DNA of 37,986 bases. Origin: Oscillibacter sp. MSJ-31 (GTDB lineage: Bacteria > Bacillota > Clostridia > Oscillospirales > Oscillospiraceae). The first letter of the stretch is position 1. Each line of letters starts with the position of its first letter. Of the stretch, positions 23,079-31,259 are shown one piece after another. Position numbers and translations under genes: made by a program. The stretch spans positions 1 through 37,986 of the forward strand of contig NZ_JAHLPT010000022.1 of NCBI RefSeq assembly GCF_018918025.1, in the 5' to 3' direction. The notes under the pieces are model-generated. The model was not told the origin of the DNA. It saw only the letters and a list, made by a program, of their open reading frames with translations, and made no database searches.

Positions 23079-24177
23079 CGAGAATAAGGTTCCCCTGATC
23101 CGTCTCGCCAAGCGGGACATGATGGAGCCCTGGAAGGTTTGGTGCATCCGCCTCGCCTCCATCGTCCTTGCGCTTCTGCTCGGCGGACTCGTCATGGCGA
23201 TCGCCCTGCCCGACGGCGCTACGCCGATCGACGGCTACGCCACCATCATCACCGGCGCGCTCGGCAAAAAGACCGCCATCCGTCAGACCGTCAAGCTCGC
23301 CGTGCCTCTGCTCGGCTGCGCGCTGGCCATCGCCCCCTGCTTCAAGATGCGCTTCTGGAACATCGGCGCCGAGGGTCAGATCACCGCGGGCGCCATCGCC
23401 GCGAGCTACTTCGCCCTCTACTGGGTCGGCAAGGTCCCGTCCGCTGTCCTGCTCCTCATCATGGGTCTGGCGGGCGCTGTCGCCGGCGGCATCTGGGCGC
23501 TGATCCCCGCCTTCTTCAAGGCCAAGTGGAACACCAACGAAACGCTCTTCACTCTCATGATGAACTACATCATCATCGGCGTCGTCCGCTGGCTGCAGGG
23601 CGGTCCGTGGGAAGGCCGTCCCGGCTCGCAGATCATCCCCCAGTTCGATAGGGCGGCCACGCTGCCGAAGGTCCTGGGCGTTCACTGCGGCTGGATCATC
23701 GTGCTGATCCTCGTCGTGTTCATGCACGTTTACATGAACCACACCAAGCACGGCTACGAGATCGCCGTCATCGGCGACTCCATCAACACCGCCCGCTACG
23801 CGGGCATGAACGTCGGCCATGTCATGATGCGCACGATGTTCCTCTCCGGTGCGATCTCCGGTCTGGTCGGCTTTATCGTCGCCTCCGGCGCGAACACCAC
23901 GCTCTACGACGGCGTCGCCGCCGGCGTCGGCTTCACCTCCATCACGGTCGCGTGGCTCAGCCAGCTCAATGCCTTCGCGATGATCGTCATTTCAATGATG
24001 CTCGCGATCATCTCCAAGGGCGCCGAAACACTTCAGACCCGTCTGGCCGTGCCCGCCTCGATCTCCGACATCATTACTGGCATCCTGCTCTTCTGTATGC
24101 TCGGCTGCGAGTTCTTCATCAACTATCGACTCATCTTCCGCTCGTCGAAGACCGAAAAGGAGGCGGCTAAGGAATGA
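23071..24177 (+). CDS. ABC transporter permease (nucleoside type, first subunit)
   Basis: A 368-residue permease of the branched-chain/ribose type (BPD_transp_2). A cytoplasmic N-terminus is followed by about nine membrane segments. Typical motifs are 'FWNIGAEGQITAGAIAA' and 'GYEIAVIGDSINTARYAGMN', the latter close to the coupling region. It overlaps the ATPase gene by 8 bases, with AAGGAGG inside that gene, and overlaps the second permease by 4 bases. It forms half of the channel for purine nucleosides, by family and context. Confidence 0.88.
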   Translation: MHNENKVPLIRLAKRDMMEPWKVWCIRLASIVLALLLGGLVMAIALPDGATPIDGYATIITGALGKKTAIRQTVKLAVPLLGCALAIAPCFKMRFWNIGAEGQITAGAIAASYFALYWVGKVPSAVLLLIMGLAGAVAGGIWALIPAFFKAKWNTNETLFTLMMNYIIIGVVRWLQGGPWEGRPGSQIIPQFDRAATLPKVLGVHCGWIIVLILVVFMHVYMNHTKHGYEIAVIGDSINTARYAGMNVGHVMMRTMFLSGAISGLVGFIVASGANTTLYDGVAAGVGFTSITVAWLSQLNAFAMIVISMMLAIISKGAETLQTRLAVPASISDIITGILLFCMLGCEFFINYRLIFRSSKTEKEAAKE

Positions 24178-25154
24178 CTTTGCTTATCACCCTCATCATC
24201 GCCGCCATCACCTACGGCACCCCGCTGCTGTTCGGTACGCTCGGCGAGATCCTGACGGAAAAGTCCGGCAACCTCAACCTCGGCGTGGAGGGCATTATGT
24301 TCATGGGCGGCGCGCTCGGCCTCGGCGGTGTGTACTACTATGAAAAGCTCTCCTCCTCCCCCAACGGCTTCGTCGCCATCCTCGTCGGCATCTTCTTCGC
24401 CTTCCTCGCCGGCGCGATCGCCTCGCTGATCTTCAGCTTCCTGACCATCACGCTGCGCGCGAATCAGAACGTCACCGGTCTGGCGCTGTCCATCTTCGGC
24501 ACGGGCATCGGCCAGTTCATCGGCGAGTATATGCGCGTGAGCGAGAACGGCTACATCTCCGTGAGCAATATGCTCAAGGGCTACTTCCAGAACTCCCCCT
24601 TCCCCAAGGGCCTGCAGGACATTCCGGTGGTCGGCGGCATTCTCTTCGGCAACAGCTTCTTCTTCTACCTCGCCGTTGCCTGCGCCGTCGCACTGTACTG
24701 GTACCTCAACAAGACCCGCAGCGGCCTGTACCTGCGCAGCGTGGGCGAGAGCCCCGCGACCGCGGACGCCGCCGGCATCAACGTCACGCGCTATAAGTAC
24801 CTCGCCACCGTCATCGGCGGCGGTGTGAGCGCCGTCGGCGGCATGGTCTACATCATGACCATCGCGGGCGGTGTGTGGAACCACGAGGGTCTTTCCGGCG
24901 TCGGCTGGCTCGCCGTCGCGCTGGTCATCTTCTGCCTGTGGCGTCCGCTGGGCGCGATCTGGGGCAGCGTTCTCTTCGGCGCGCTGATGATCCTCTACCT
25001 GCGTCTGGTCATCGCGTTCATTCCCACGCAGCTCTATAAGATCCTGCCCTATGTGGTCACGGTCATCGTACTCATCATTTCGAGTATGCGCAACAACAAG
25101 GAAAAGCAGCCGCCCGCTTCTCTGGGTCTGAATTACTTCCGCGAAGAGCGCTGA
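24174..25154 (+). CDS. ABC transporter permease (nucleoside type, second subunit)
   Basis: A 326-residue membrane protein of the same BPD_transp_2 family. It has 'EKSGNLNLGVEGIMFMGGALG' near the N-terminus and 'RSVGESPATADAAGINVTRYK' in the coupling loop. The ATGA overlap with the first permease indicates translational coupling. Paired unequal permeases with a dual ATPase and a BMP protein are the standard layout of Firmicutes nucleoside importers (NupNOPQ-like). A terminator follows directly. Confidence 0.88.
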   Translation: MTLLITLIIAAITYGTPLLFGTLGEILTEKSGNLNLGVEGIMFMGGALGLGGVYYYEKLSSSPNGFVAILVGIFFAFLAGAIASLIFSFLTITLRANQNVTGLALSIFGTGIGQFIGEYMRVSENGYISVSNMLKGYFQNSPFPKGLQDIPVVGGILFGNSFFFYLAVACAVALYWYLNKTRSGLYLRSVGESPATADAAGINVTRYKYLATVIGGGVSAVGGMVYIMTIAGGVWNHEGLSGVGWLAVALVIFCLWRPLGAIWGSVLFGALMILYLRLVIAFIPTQLYKILPYVVTVIVLIISSMRNNKEKQPPASLGLNYFREER

Positions 25155-25161
25155 ATTATCA

Positions 25162-25193
25162 AAAAAGGAAGCGCCGCAAGGCGCTTCCTTTTT
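25162..25193 (+). terminator. Terminator after the ABC importer operon
   Basis: AAAAAGGAAGCGCC (25162-25175) pairs with GGCGCTTCCTTTTT (25180-25193) around GCAA. It lies only 4 bases before the AGGAGG of the next gene, leaving no room for a separate promoter between them. Confidence 0.85.
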
Positions 25194-25211
25194 CATGAGG
25201 AGGAAACCATT

Positions 25212-26570
25212 ATGTCAACTTTACTCATCAAAAACATCCGCACGCTCGTCTCCTGCGACAGCGCCGACACCGTGTACGAAAACGTCGACCTTTACGCCGA
25301 GAACGGCTTCATCAAGGCCATCGGCGCAAGCCTCGACCGCAAGGCCGACAAAACCATCGACGCGAGCCATATGCTCTGCTACCCCGGTCTGGTCAACACG
25401 CACCATCACCTCTATCAGATCTTCTCCCGCAACCTCCCCGAGGTGCAGAACATGGAGCTGTTCGACTGGCTCAAGACACTCTATGAGATCTGGAAGAACC
25501 TCGACGCCGAGGTCATCCGTCTCTCCTCCCTCACCGGCATGGGCGAGCTGATGAAGCACGGCTGCACGACCTGCTTCGACCATCACTACGTCTTCCCGAA
25601 GGACACCGGCGACCTGCTCGGCGCGCAGTTCGGCGCCGCGGACGAGCTGGGCATCCGTATGTACGCCTCCCGCGGCAGCATGGACCTCTCGGTGAAGGAC
25701 GGCGGCCTGCCGCCGGACAGCGTGGTGCAGACGGTCGACGAGATTATGAAGGATTCCGAGCGCGTCATCGCGCAGTACCATGACCGCAGCTTCGGCGCAA
25801 TGCACCGCGTCGCGCTCGCGCCCTGCTCGCCGTTCTCCGTCAGCGCCGATCTGCTGCGTGAAAGCGCCATCCTCGCCCGTCAGCTCGGTGTGCGTCTGCA
25901 CACCCACCTGTGCGAGACGAAGGACGAGGAGAACTTCATGCTTGCGCGTGAGGGCGTCCGTCCGCTCGAGTACATGGAGCGTCTCGGCTGGACCGGCGAC
26001 GACGTCTGGTTCGCCCACGGCATCCACTTCAACGACGAGGAGCTGCGCGTCCTCGCCAAGACCGGCACGGGCGTGTGCCACTGCCCCATTTCCAACATGA
26101 AGCTCTCCTCCGGCATCGCCCGCATCCCCGAGATGCTGGAGCTTGGTGTTCCCGTCGGCCTCGGCGTCGACGGCTCCGCCTCCAACGACGGCTCCAGTCT
26201 CATGGAGGAACTGCGCGTCGCATTCCTGCTCCACCGTCTGAACTCCAGCAAGGCGGCCCCCAGCGGCTACGACGTGCTGAAGATGGCGACGCGCGGCAGC
26301 GCACGTCTGCTCGGCCGCAGCGACGACATCGGTACGCTCGAGGTCGGCAAGTGCTGCGACCTCTTTATGATCGACTCCCGCCGCCTTGAGCTGGTCGGCT
26401 CCTGCTTCGATCCCACCAGCGTCCTCGGCACGGTCGGCGTGCGCGGACCGGTGGACTACACCGTGGTCCAGGGCCGCGTGACCGTCGAGCACGGTCATCT
26501 CGTCACGGTGGACGAGGAAAAGCTCGCGCACGACGCGGAAGCAAAGTGCCGCGCGTATCTGAACCGATAA
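25212..26570 (+). CDS. 8-oxoguanine-deaminase-like amidohydrolase
   Basis: A 452-residue metal-dependent deaminase of the SsnA/AtzB-TrzN group. The metal motif is 'NTHHHLYQ' (His64, His66). It also has 'FDHHYVFP', 'LHTHLCETKDE', 'FAHGIHF' and 'GLGVDGSASND'. The 'NTHHHLYQ ... FDHHY.FP' combination is typical of 8-oxoguanine deaminase, which converts 8-oxoguanine to urate. In this island that would feed urate directly to the ssnA-ygfK-hyuA pathway. It differs clearly from the SsnA at 1001. Guanine deaminase or another aminopurine deaminase is the main alternative. AGGAGG at 25198-25203 sets the start. Confidence 0.82.
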   Translation: MSTLLIKNIRTLVSCDSADTVYENVDLYAENGFIKAIGASLDRKADKTIDASHMLCYPGLVNTHHHLYQIFSRNLPEVQNMELFDWLKTLYEIWKNLDAEVIRLSSLTGMGELMKHGCTTCFDHHYVFPKDTGDLLGAQFGAADELGIRMYASRGSMDLSVKDGGLPPDSVVQTVDEIMKDSERVIAQYHDRSFGAMHRVALAPCSPFSVSADLLRESAILARQLGVRLHTHLCETKDEENFMLAREGVRPLEYMERLGWTGDDVWFAHGIHFNDEELRVLAKTGTGVCHCPISNMKLSSGIARIPEMLELGVPVGLGVDGSASNDGSSLMEELRVAFLLHRLNSSKAAPSGYDVLKMATRGSARLLGRSDDIGTLEVGKCCDLFMIDSRRLELVGSCFDPTSVLGTVGVRGPVDYTVVQGRVTVEHGHLVTVDEEKLAHDAEAKCRAYLNR

Positions 26571-26577
26571 TTCACGC

Positions 26578-26609
26578 AAAAAAGCGACCGTTTCACGGTC
26601 GCTTTTTTT
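26578..26609. terminator. Bidirectional terminator after the deaminase gene
   Basis: AAAAAAGCGACCG (26578-26590) pairs with CGGTCGCTTTTTT around TTTCA. It separates the deaminase gene from the convergent flavodoxin-family gene. Confidence 0.9.
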
Positions 26610-26612
26610 GCT

Positions 26613-27239
26613 TCACCGGATGAAGTGCGTCGCGACGCGCTCCTCCTGCTCGGGCAGGCCAAACGTCTCGCGGCCGAGCGCGATGCTTTTCATCAGGAAC
26701 GTCATGTTCCGCGCAAGCGTCCGCATGGTCTGCAAGCCCTCGGCGTCCATCGCCGCCTCGCCCGCAGCCCTGCCGTGGACGCTGTTCCAATACTGGCTTG
26801 AGGCAATGGGCATACCGGAAATGGTGAAGTATTTGTTCAGCTCGTCAAAGGTCGCCGAACAGCCGCCACGCCGCGCGCACACCACGCTCGCGCCGACCTT
26901 CATGGTCTTGTCAAAGGGCGTGGAGTAAAACAGGCGGTCCAGGCAGGCGATGAGCGTCGCGTTGGCCGAGGCGTAATAGACCGGGCTGGCGACGACCAGC
27001 CCGTCCGCCGCCTCGAGCTTCGGGGCCAGCTCGTTGACGACATCGTCGAACACGCACCGTCCCAGCTTCGCGCACGCGCCGCAGGCCGTGCAGCCGCGGA
27101 TCGCCTGATTCCCGAGCAGCACCGTCTCCGTCTGCACGCCGTTCTGGGCAAAGACCTTTTCCATCTCGCGCAGCGCGAGCGCGGTATTGCCGTTGGCCCG
27201 CGGGCTGCCGTTGAGCAGCAGAACCCGAATTTCTTTCAT
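26613..27239 (-). CDS. Flavodoxin-family / NADPH-dependent FMN reductase-like protein
   Basis: A 208-residue flavoprotein of the NAD(P)H-FMN reductase/flavodoxin fold. The FMN phosphate loop is 'LLNGSPRANGNTALAL', and 'VVASPVYYASANATL' is the usual second flavin-binding segment. A 'GCTACGACAKLGRC' Cys cluster follows the first third, as in the iron-sulfur flavoprotein/multimeric flavodoxin group, though it need not bind a cluster. Physiological electron partners are unknown. It is convergent with the deaminase and followed upstream on the same strand by the glycosyltransferase gene, 51 bases away. AGGAGG precedes the start. Confidence 0.82.
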   Translation of the reverse strand: MKEIRVLLLNGSPRANGNTALALREMEKVFAQNGVQTETVLLGNQAIRGCTACGACAKLGRCVFDDVVNELAPKLEAADGLVVASPVYYASANATLIACLDRLFYSTPFDKTMKVGASVVCARRGGCSATFDELNKYFTISGMPIASSQYWNSVHGRAAGEAAMDAEGLQTMRTLARNMTFLMKSIALGRETFGLPEQEERVATHFIR

Positions 27240-27290
27240 GTTCTCTTCCTCCTCGTTTGTGTCGGTTCTTTTTCGGTCGGCAAAGGCTGC

Positions 27291-28637
27291 CTACCATTCC
27301 TTTTCAAGCCTTTCCCGCAGCGCCTCGCGCGCCTCGTCGAAGCCCTCGCGCAGCTCACGGCGGAGCCGTCCCGTCTCGCCGCGCATCTCGGCGACGCGGC
27401 TCATGGCCTCCATCAGGTCGCCCTGCGTGTTGAAGAACTCGTCGCTGAAGCGCTCGTGCTTCGGGTATTTCCCGCTGCGGTAGCGGTCGAGCACGACCGC
27501 GTAGCGCTCATTGGCCCGCGCGACCGCATCCTCCCACGAAAGATACAGCTCGCGCATGGCGTTCTCGCCCACGCGGCGCATCGCCTCACGATCCGCACAG
27601 AGCGCGGTCAGCTTCGCGCACAGGCTCGCGGCGTTCTCCTCGATCAGGAAGCCGTTCCGCCCGTCGGTCACGCCCTCGGCGGCGCAGCTTCCCGCAATGA
27701 GCACGCTGGGGCAGCCGCTCGCCGCCGCCTCGCGCACGACAAGACCGTTCGTGTCAAAGGTCGAGGGAAACAGAAACAGGTCCGCGCGGCAGTACCACGC
27801 GCGCAGCGTCTCGCGGTCGGCAATGGAGCCGGTGAAGAAGCAGCGGTCCGAGAGCCGCAGCGTCTCCACCTCCGCGCGGACCTCCTTCTCGTCGCCGCCC
27901 GCGCCGATGAACACCATGCGGAAGTCCTGTCCTTGCTCCCGCAGCGCGCGGAGCGCGTCGAGAATGATATGCAGTCCCTTATACCACATCAGCCGCCCGA
28001 CGAAGAGGAACAGCGGCACGCCGTCCGGCAGGTCATAGCCCGCTGTCGCAGCGGCGATCGCCGCGGCGCTCACGCGCCCGCGCGGCACGTCCACGCCGTT
28101 CTCCATCACGGTGTACGCGCCCTCGTAGCCGAGCGAGCGCAGGTTCTCGCCCGCGCCGCGGCTCACCACCCACACCTCGTCGCAGGCGTTTACGTTCTGC
28201 ACAAGGGCACGAATGGCGCTCTCCTGCAAAAGCCTACTCTTCACCGCCTTGGCAATGTCGATGTCGTACTTCGTGTGGTAGGTCAGCACCAGCGGCGCGT
28301 CTACCACCTCGCGCAGCGAGCGCGCGAGGATCGCCGAGGCGATGGGGCAATGCGTGTGCAGCAGCTCGACCTTCTCCTCGCGCACGCGCAGCGCCGTCTC
28401 CGGCGAAAACGGATAGCCCGCGACGTAGCCGACGAGCCGGCGCGTGTCGATGCTCGGGTAGCGCACCACCGGAAACGGAAAGCCGCTGTCATCCGCGCCC
28501 GGCACGGCGGGCGTGACCACCACGGCGTGACCGTGATGCTTTTCAATGTTTTCCGCGTAGTTCACCACGGCGTTCGCCACGCCGTCGATGATGGGCGGAA
28601 AGGAATCGTTCAAAAGGCAGATCGTGTGTTTGTCCAC
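27291..28637 (-). CDS. Glycosyltransferase family 4 protein
   Basis: A 448-residue GT-B glycosyltransferase. The N-terminal domain begins 'CLLNDSFPPIIDGVANAV', typical of GT4 enzymes acting on lipids. The C-terminal domain has 'LFVGRLMWYKGLHIIL' and the nucleotide-sugar site 'LFLFPSTFDTNGLVVREAAASG'. The last 60 residues are charged and helical. A role in glycolipid or cell-envelope glycan synthesis is likely; the exact donor is unknown. The start is GTG at 28637, 7 bases after GGAGG. The GTG two codons earlier overlaps that site and is not used. Confidence 0.87.
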   Translation of the reverse strand: MDKHTICLLNDSFPPIIDGVANAVVNYAENIEKHHGHAVVVTPAVPGADDSGFPFPVVRYPSIDTRRLVGYVAGYPFSPETALRVREEKVELLHTHCPIASAILARSLREVVDAPLVLTYHTKYDIDIAKAVKSRLLQESAIRALVQNVNACDEVWVVSRGAGENLRSLGYEGAYTVMENGVDVPRGRVSAAAIAAATAGYDLPDGVPLFLFVGRLMWYKGLHIILDALRALREQGQDFRMVFIGAGGDEKEVRAEVETLRLSDRCFFTGSIADRETLRAWYCRADLFLFPSTFDTNGLVVREAAASGCPSVLIAGSCAAEGVTDGRNGFLIEENAASLCAKLTALCADREAMRRVGENAMRELYLSWEDAVARANERYAVVLDRYRSGKYPKHERFSDEFFNTQGDLMEAMSRVAEMRGETGRLRRELREGFDEAREALRERLEKEW

Positions 28638-28667
28638 GGGCACACCTCCGATAAAATTTCTGCCGTT

Positions 28668-28700
28668 AGTATATCATTTTTCCCGCCGGAATGGTATACT
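28668..28700. promoter_or_regulatory. Divergent -10 boxes between the glycosyltransferase and pseudouridine synthase genes
   Basis: TATACT occurs on the minus strand at 28673-28668 and on the plus strand at 28695-28700, each well placed for the divergent genes. The -35 regions are poor. Confidence 0.35.
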
Positions 28701-28733
28701 GTCTGTGAATTTTCAAGAGAGGAGCCGACCGCC

Positions 28734-29618
28734 ATGCGCACCCTGCAATGCACCGTCCCCGCCGCCTTCGACGGCCGTCCGCTCAAGCACCTGCTGCGCG
28801 GCGAGCTTGGCATCTCCTCCACGCTGCTCAAAACGCTCAAGTGGCGCGAGGGCGCGATCCTGCTCAACGGCGCAGGCGTCCATGTGAACGCCGTCGTCCG
28901 CACCGGCGATACCGTGACCGTCGTTCTCTCCGAGCGTGCGCCGCGCGAAACGGACGTCGCGCCGCTCGACATTCCCCTTGCCATCGTCTACGAGGACGAG
29001 GACCTGCTAGTGCTCAACAAGCCCGCCGGACTCGCCATGCACCCCATGTCCACCGACCTCGCCGCGCCGAACCTTGCCGGAGCGCTGGTCGCCTACCTCG
29101 GCGAGGGCACGGTGCCGCACTTCGTCAGCCGCTTGGACAAGGGCACCTCGGGCCTGCTCATCGCGGCGAAGTCCGGCTACGTTCACGAGCTGCTGCGCCG
29201 TGCACTGCATTCTGAGGAGCTGCGGCGCGAATACCGCGCCCTCGCCCTCGGCCGCGTCACGCCGCCGCGCGGCGTCATCGACGCTCCCATCGCCCGCGCT
29301 GAGGGCTCGCTCGTCAAGCGCTGCGTCGCGCCCGACGGTCTCCCCTCCCGCACGGAGTATGAGGTGCTCTCCTATCACGGCGAGCTGACGCTCCTGCGTC
29401 TCGCACCCCGGACCGGACGCACGCACCAGCTCCGCGTCCACATGGCGTCCCTCGGTCATCCGCTCGCGGGCGACTGGCTCTACGGCACAGAGGATCGGGC
29501 GCTCATCGCCCGCCCCGCGCTGCACTCGTATGCGCTGTGGTTCACCCACCCGCTCACACACGCGGTCCTGCACTTCACCGCACCGCTGCCGGAGGATATG
29601 GAACGGCTGATAAAATAA
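28734..29618 (+). CDS. RluA-family pseudouridine synthase
   Basis: A 294-residue RNA pseudouridine synthase. An N-terminal S4-like segment (1-65) precedes the catalytic domain, with the nucleophile Asp135 in 'SRLDKGTSGLLIAAKS', plus 'LNKPAGLAMHP' and 'RTGRTHQLRVHMASLGHPL'. It isomerises uridine in rRNA or tRNA; the exact site cannot be told from sequence. AGAGGAG lies 9 bases upstream of the start. Confidence 0.9.
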   Translation: MRTLQCTVPAAFDGRPLKHLLRGELGISSTLLKTLKWREGAILLNGAGVHVNAVVRTGDTVTVVLSERAPRETDVAPLDIPLAIVYEDEDLLVLNKPAGLAMHPMSTDLAAPNLAGALVAYLGEGTVPHFVSRLDKGTSGLLIAAKSGYVHELLRRALHSEELRREYRALALGRVTPPRGVIDAPIARAEGSLVKRCVAPDGLPSRTEYEVLSYHGELTLLRLAPRTGRTHQLRVHMASLGHPLAGDWLYGTEDRALIARPALHSYALWFTHPLTHAVLHFTAPLPEDMERLIK

Positions 29619-29645
29619 GACGGCTCGGCGAGCCGTCTTATTTTC
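29616..29645. terminator. Bidirectional terminator, pseudouridine synthase / MATE genes
   Basis: TAAGACGGCTC (29616-29626) pairs with GAGCCGTCTTA (29630-29640), with T-rich sequence on both outer sides. It overlaps the stop codon of the plus-strand gene. Confidence 0.85.
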
Positions 29646-31023
29646 ATTCTTCTCTTTTTTCCATAGTCAAAGCACGCGCCGTTCTGACGCTGTAGCTGCC
29701 CTCGATGAGCACCAGCAGCACCCAGCCGCTCGCGACTGCCACGCAGATGCCGTACATTCCCCACACCGGGATCAGGAAATACGACAGCACCACGCGCAGC
29801 ACCACCTGCAAGAGCGATGCCACCATCGTCAGCCGCAGCCGCCCGAGTCCGCGGAAGAAGCCCTGAATGACCTCGCCCATGTAGGCGAAGAGATACAGAT
29901 ATGCCATCGTACCCGTATAACGCGCACCTGCGGCAATGACCTCGCCGTTGTCCGAGAAAAGGCCGACGATCTGCGACGGGAACAAAAAGCACACCGTGCC
30001 AAGCACGGCGATCAGCACGACCTCCACGCACACGCTGACGCGGTAGAAGCGCCGCACGCGCACCCGGTCGCCGTGGCCGAGGTTCTGCGACAGACAGACG
30101 ACCATCGCCGCGCTGACGCCCTGTGAGAAGCAGAACAAAAACTGCTCAATGCGCAGCGACATATTGTAGCCCGTTACCGTGTTCGTGCCGAGCGGCGTCA
30201 GCATACCCTGCACCAGCAGACGCCCGATGCACACCACCGCCTGCTGCAGCGCTGCCGCCCAGGCGTAGGAGAGCACCATACCGCCCATCCGCCGTTCAAA
30301 GCGCAGCTCGCTGCGCTTGAGCGTCAGCGGCGGGCAGCGCCGCTCGGCGTACAGAATGCACCACGCCGCCGAAAACGCCTGGCACAGCACCGTAGAGCAC
30401 GCCACGCCGCGGATGCCCCAGGCAAGCACGCCGACAAACAGCACGTCGAGCAGCGCGTGGAGCGTGGACGAGACGAGCAGAATGACGAACGGTGTGCGCG
30501 AGTTGCCGCACGAGCGCAGCATGGAGGCGTAGTAGTTGTAGAGGAAGCAGCAGATCAATCCCGCGAACACCAGCTGCAGATAGACCGCCGCCTCGCGGCA
30601 GACGGCCTCCTCCGTGCCCTGCGCGCGCAGGAGCGGCACCGAGCAGACGATGCCGACCGCGGCAATGACCAGCGTCAGCGCCGCGCCGCCGAGCAGCGCG
30701 GTCGCGTTCATGCAGCGCAGCCGCATCCAGTCCTCCGCGCCGCACATCTGCGCGCACAGCACGCCGATGCCGATGGTCCCGCCGATAACCAAGGCGTTCG
30801 CCACGTCCACGATGGGCGCGGCGACGCTGATGCCGGCAAGCGGCAGATCGCCGAGGAACTTGCCCACCACGATGGCGTCCACAATGCTGTAAAGCTGCTG
30901 GAAGATGTTGCCCAGAATGATGGGCAGCGCAAAATAGAAAAGGGTCGGCAGCGGCGCGCCGGTCAGCAGCGCGTCGCTTTTGCGTGCCGCGCGATACATC
31001 TGCGCAGCCGATCTGTGCGGCAT
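29644..31023 (-). CDS. MATE-family efflux transporter
   Basis: A 459-residue membrane protein with twelve hydrophobic segments in two related halves. 'LPTLFYFALPIILGNIFQQLYSIVD' is the classic first-helix MATE motif (NorM/DinF group), and 'GVLCAQMCGAEDW' and 'FSQGVSAAMVVCLSQNLGHGD' are the matching loops. It exports cationic or other compounds using Na+ or H+; the substrate is unknown. The ATG at 31023 is preferred; a GTG three codons earlier is also in frame and both have weak ribosome sites. Confidence 0.88.
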   Translation of the reverse strand: MPHRSAAQMYRAARKSDALLTGAPLPTLFYFALPIILGNIFQQLYSIVDAIVVGKFLGDLPLAGISVAAPIVDVANALVIGGTIGIGVLCAQMCGAEDWMRLRCMNATALLGGAALTLVIAAVGIVCSVPLLRAQGTEEAVCREAAVYLQLVFAGLICCFLYNYYASMLRSCGNSRTPFVILLVSSTLHALLDVLFVGVLAWGIRGVACSTVLCQAFSAAWCILYAERRCPPLTLKRSELRFERRMGGMVLSYAWAAALQQAVVCIGRLLVQGMLTPLGTNTVTGYNMSLRIEQFLFCFSQGVSAAMVVCLSQNLGHGDRVRVRRFYRVSVCVEVVLIAVLGTVCFLFPSQIVGLFSDNGEVIAAGARYTGTMAYLYLFAYMGEVIQGFFRGLGRLRLTMVASLLQVVLRVVLSYFLIPVWGMYGICVAVASGWVLLVLIEGSYSVRTARALTMEKREE

Positions 31024-31052
31024 GACGATCACACCCGCTTTCGTGTTATCTC

Positions 31053-31250
31053 TTATTTCTCTTTATAGTAAAGCCGGCAATGGCAGTAGCCCTCGAACTC
31101 CGGGTCGGCGATCTGCTCGCGGAACTCGCGGCACATGCACACGTTATCCTCGATCTTCTGCAGCCGGCAGGGGCAGTAAAGTCCCTTCTTCAGCAGCGCC
31201 TCGCGCAGACGCGCGACGACCTCCGCATCCTCGTTGTAGCGAATCTTCAT
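31053..31250 (-). CDS. Ferredoxin-thioredoxin reductase catalytic (beta) subunit-like protein
   Basis: A 65-residue protein with three CxC pairs: Cys26/28 (CPCR), Cys38/40 (CMCREF) and Cys56/58 (CHCRLYY). This order matches the FTR catalytic subunit, in which four Cys hold a 4Fe-4S cluster and two form the redox-active disulfide. The gap between the second and third pairs is about seven residues longer than in plant FTR. No FTR alpha subunit is seen. It starts 9 bases after the NifX-thioredoxin gene, with a GAGGGAAG site, so the two are almost certainly an operon, suggesting it reduces that thioredoxin from ferredoxin. Confidence 0.82.
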   Translation of the reverse strand: MKIRYNEDAEVVARLREALLKKGLYCPCRLQKIEDNVCMCREFREQIADPEFEGYCHCRLYYKEK

Positions 31251-31259
31251 CGTCTTCCC

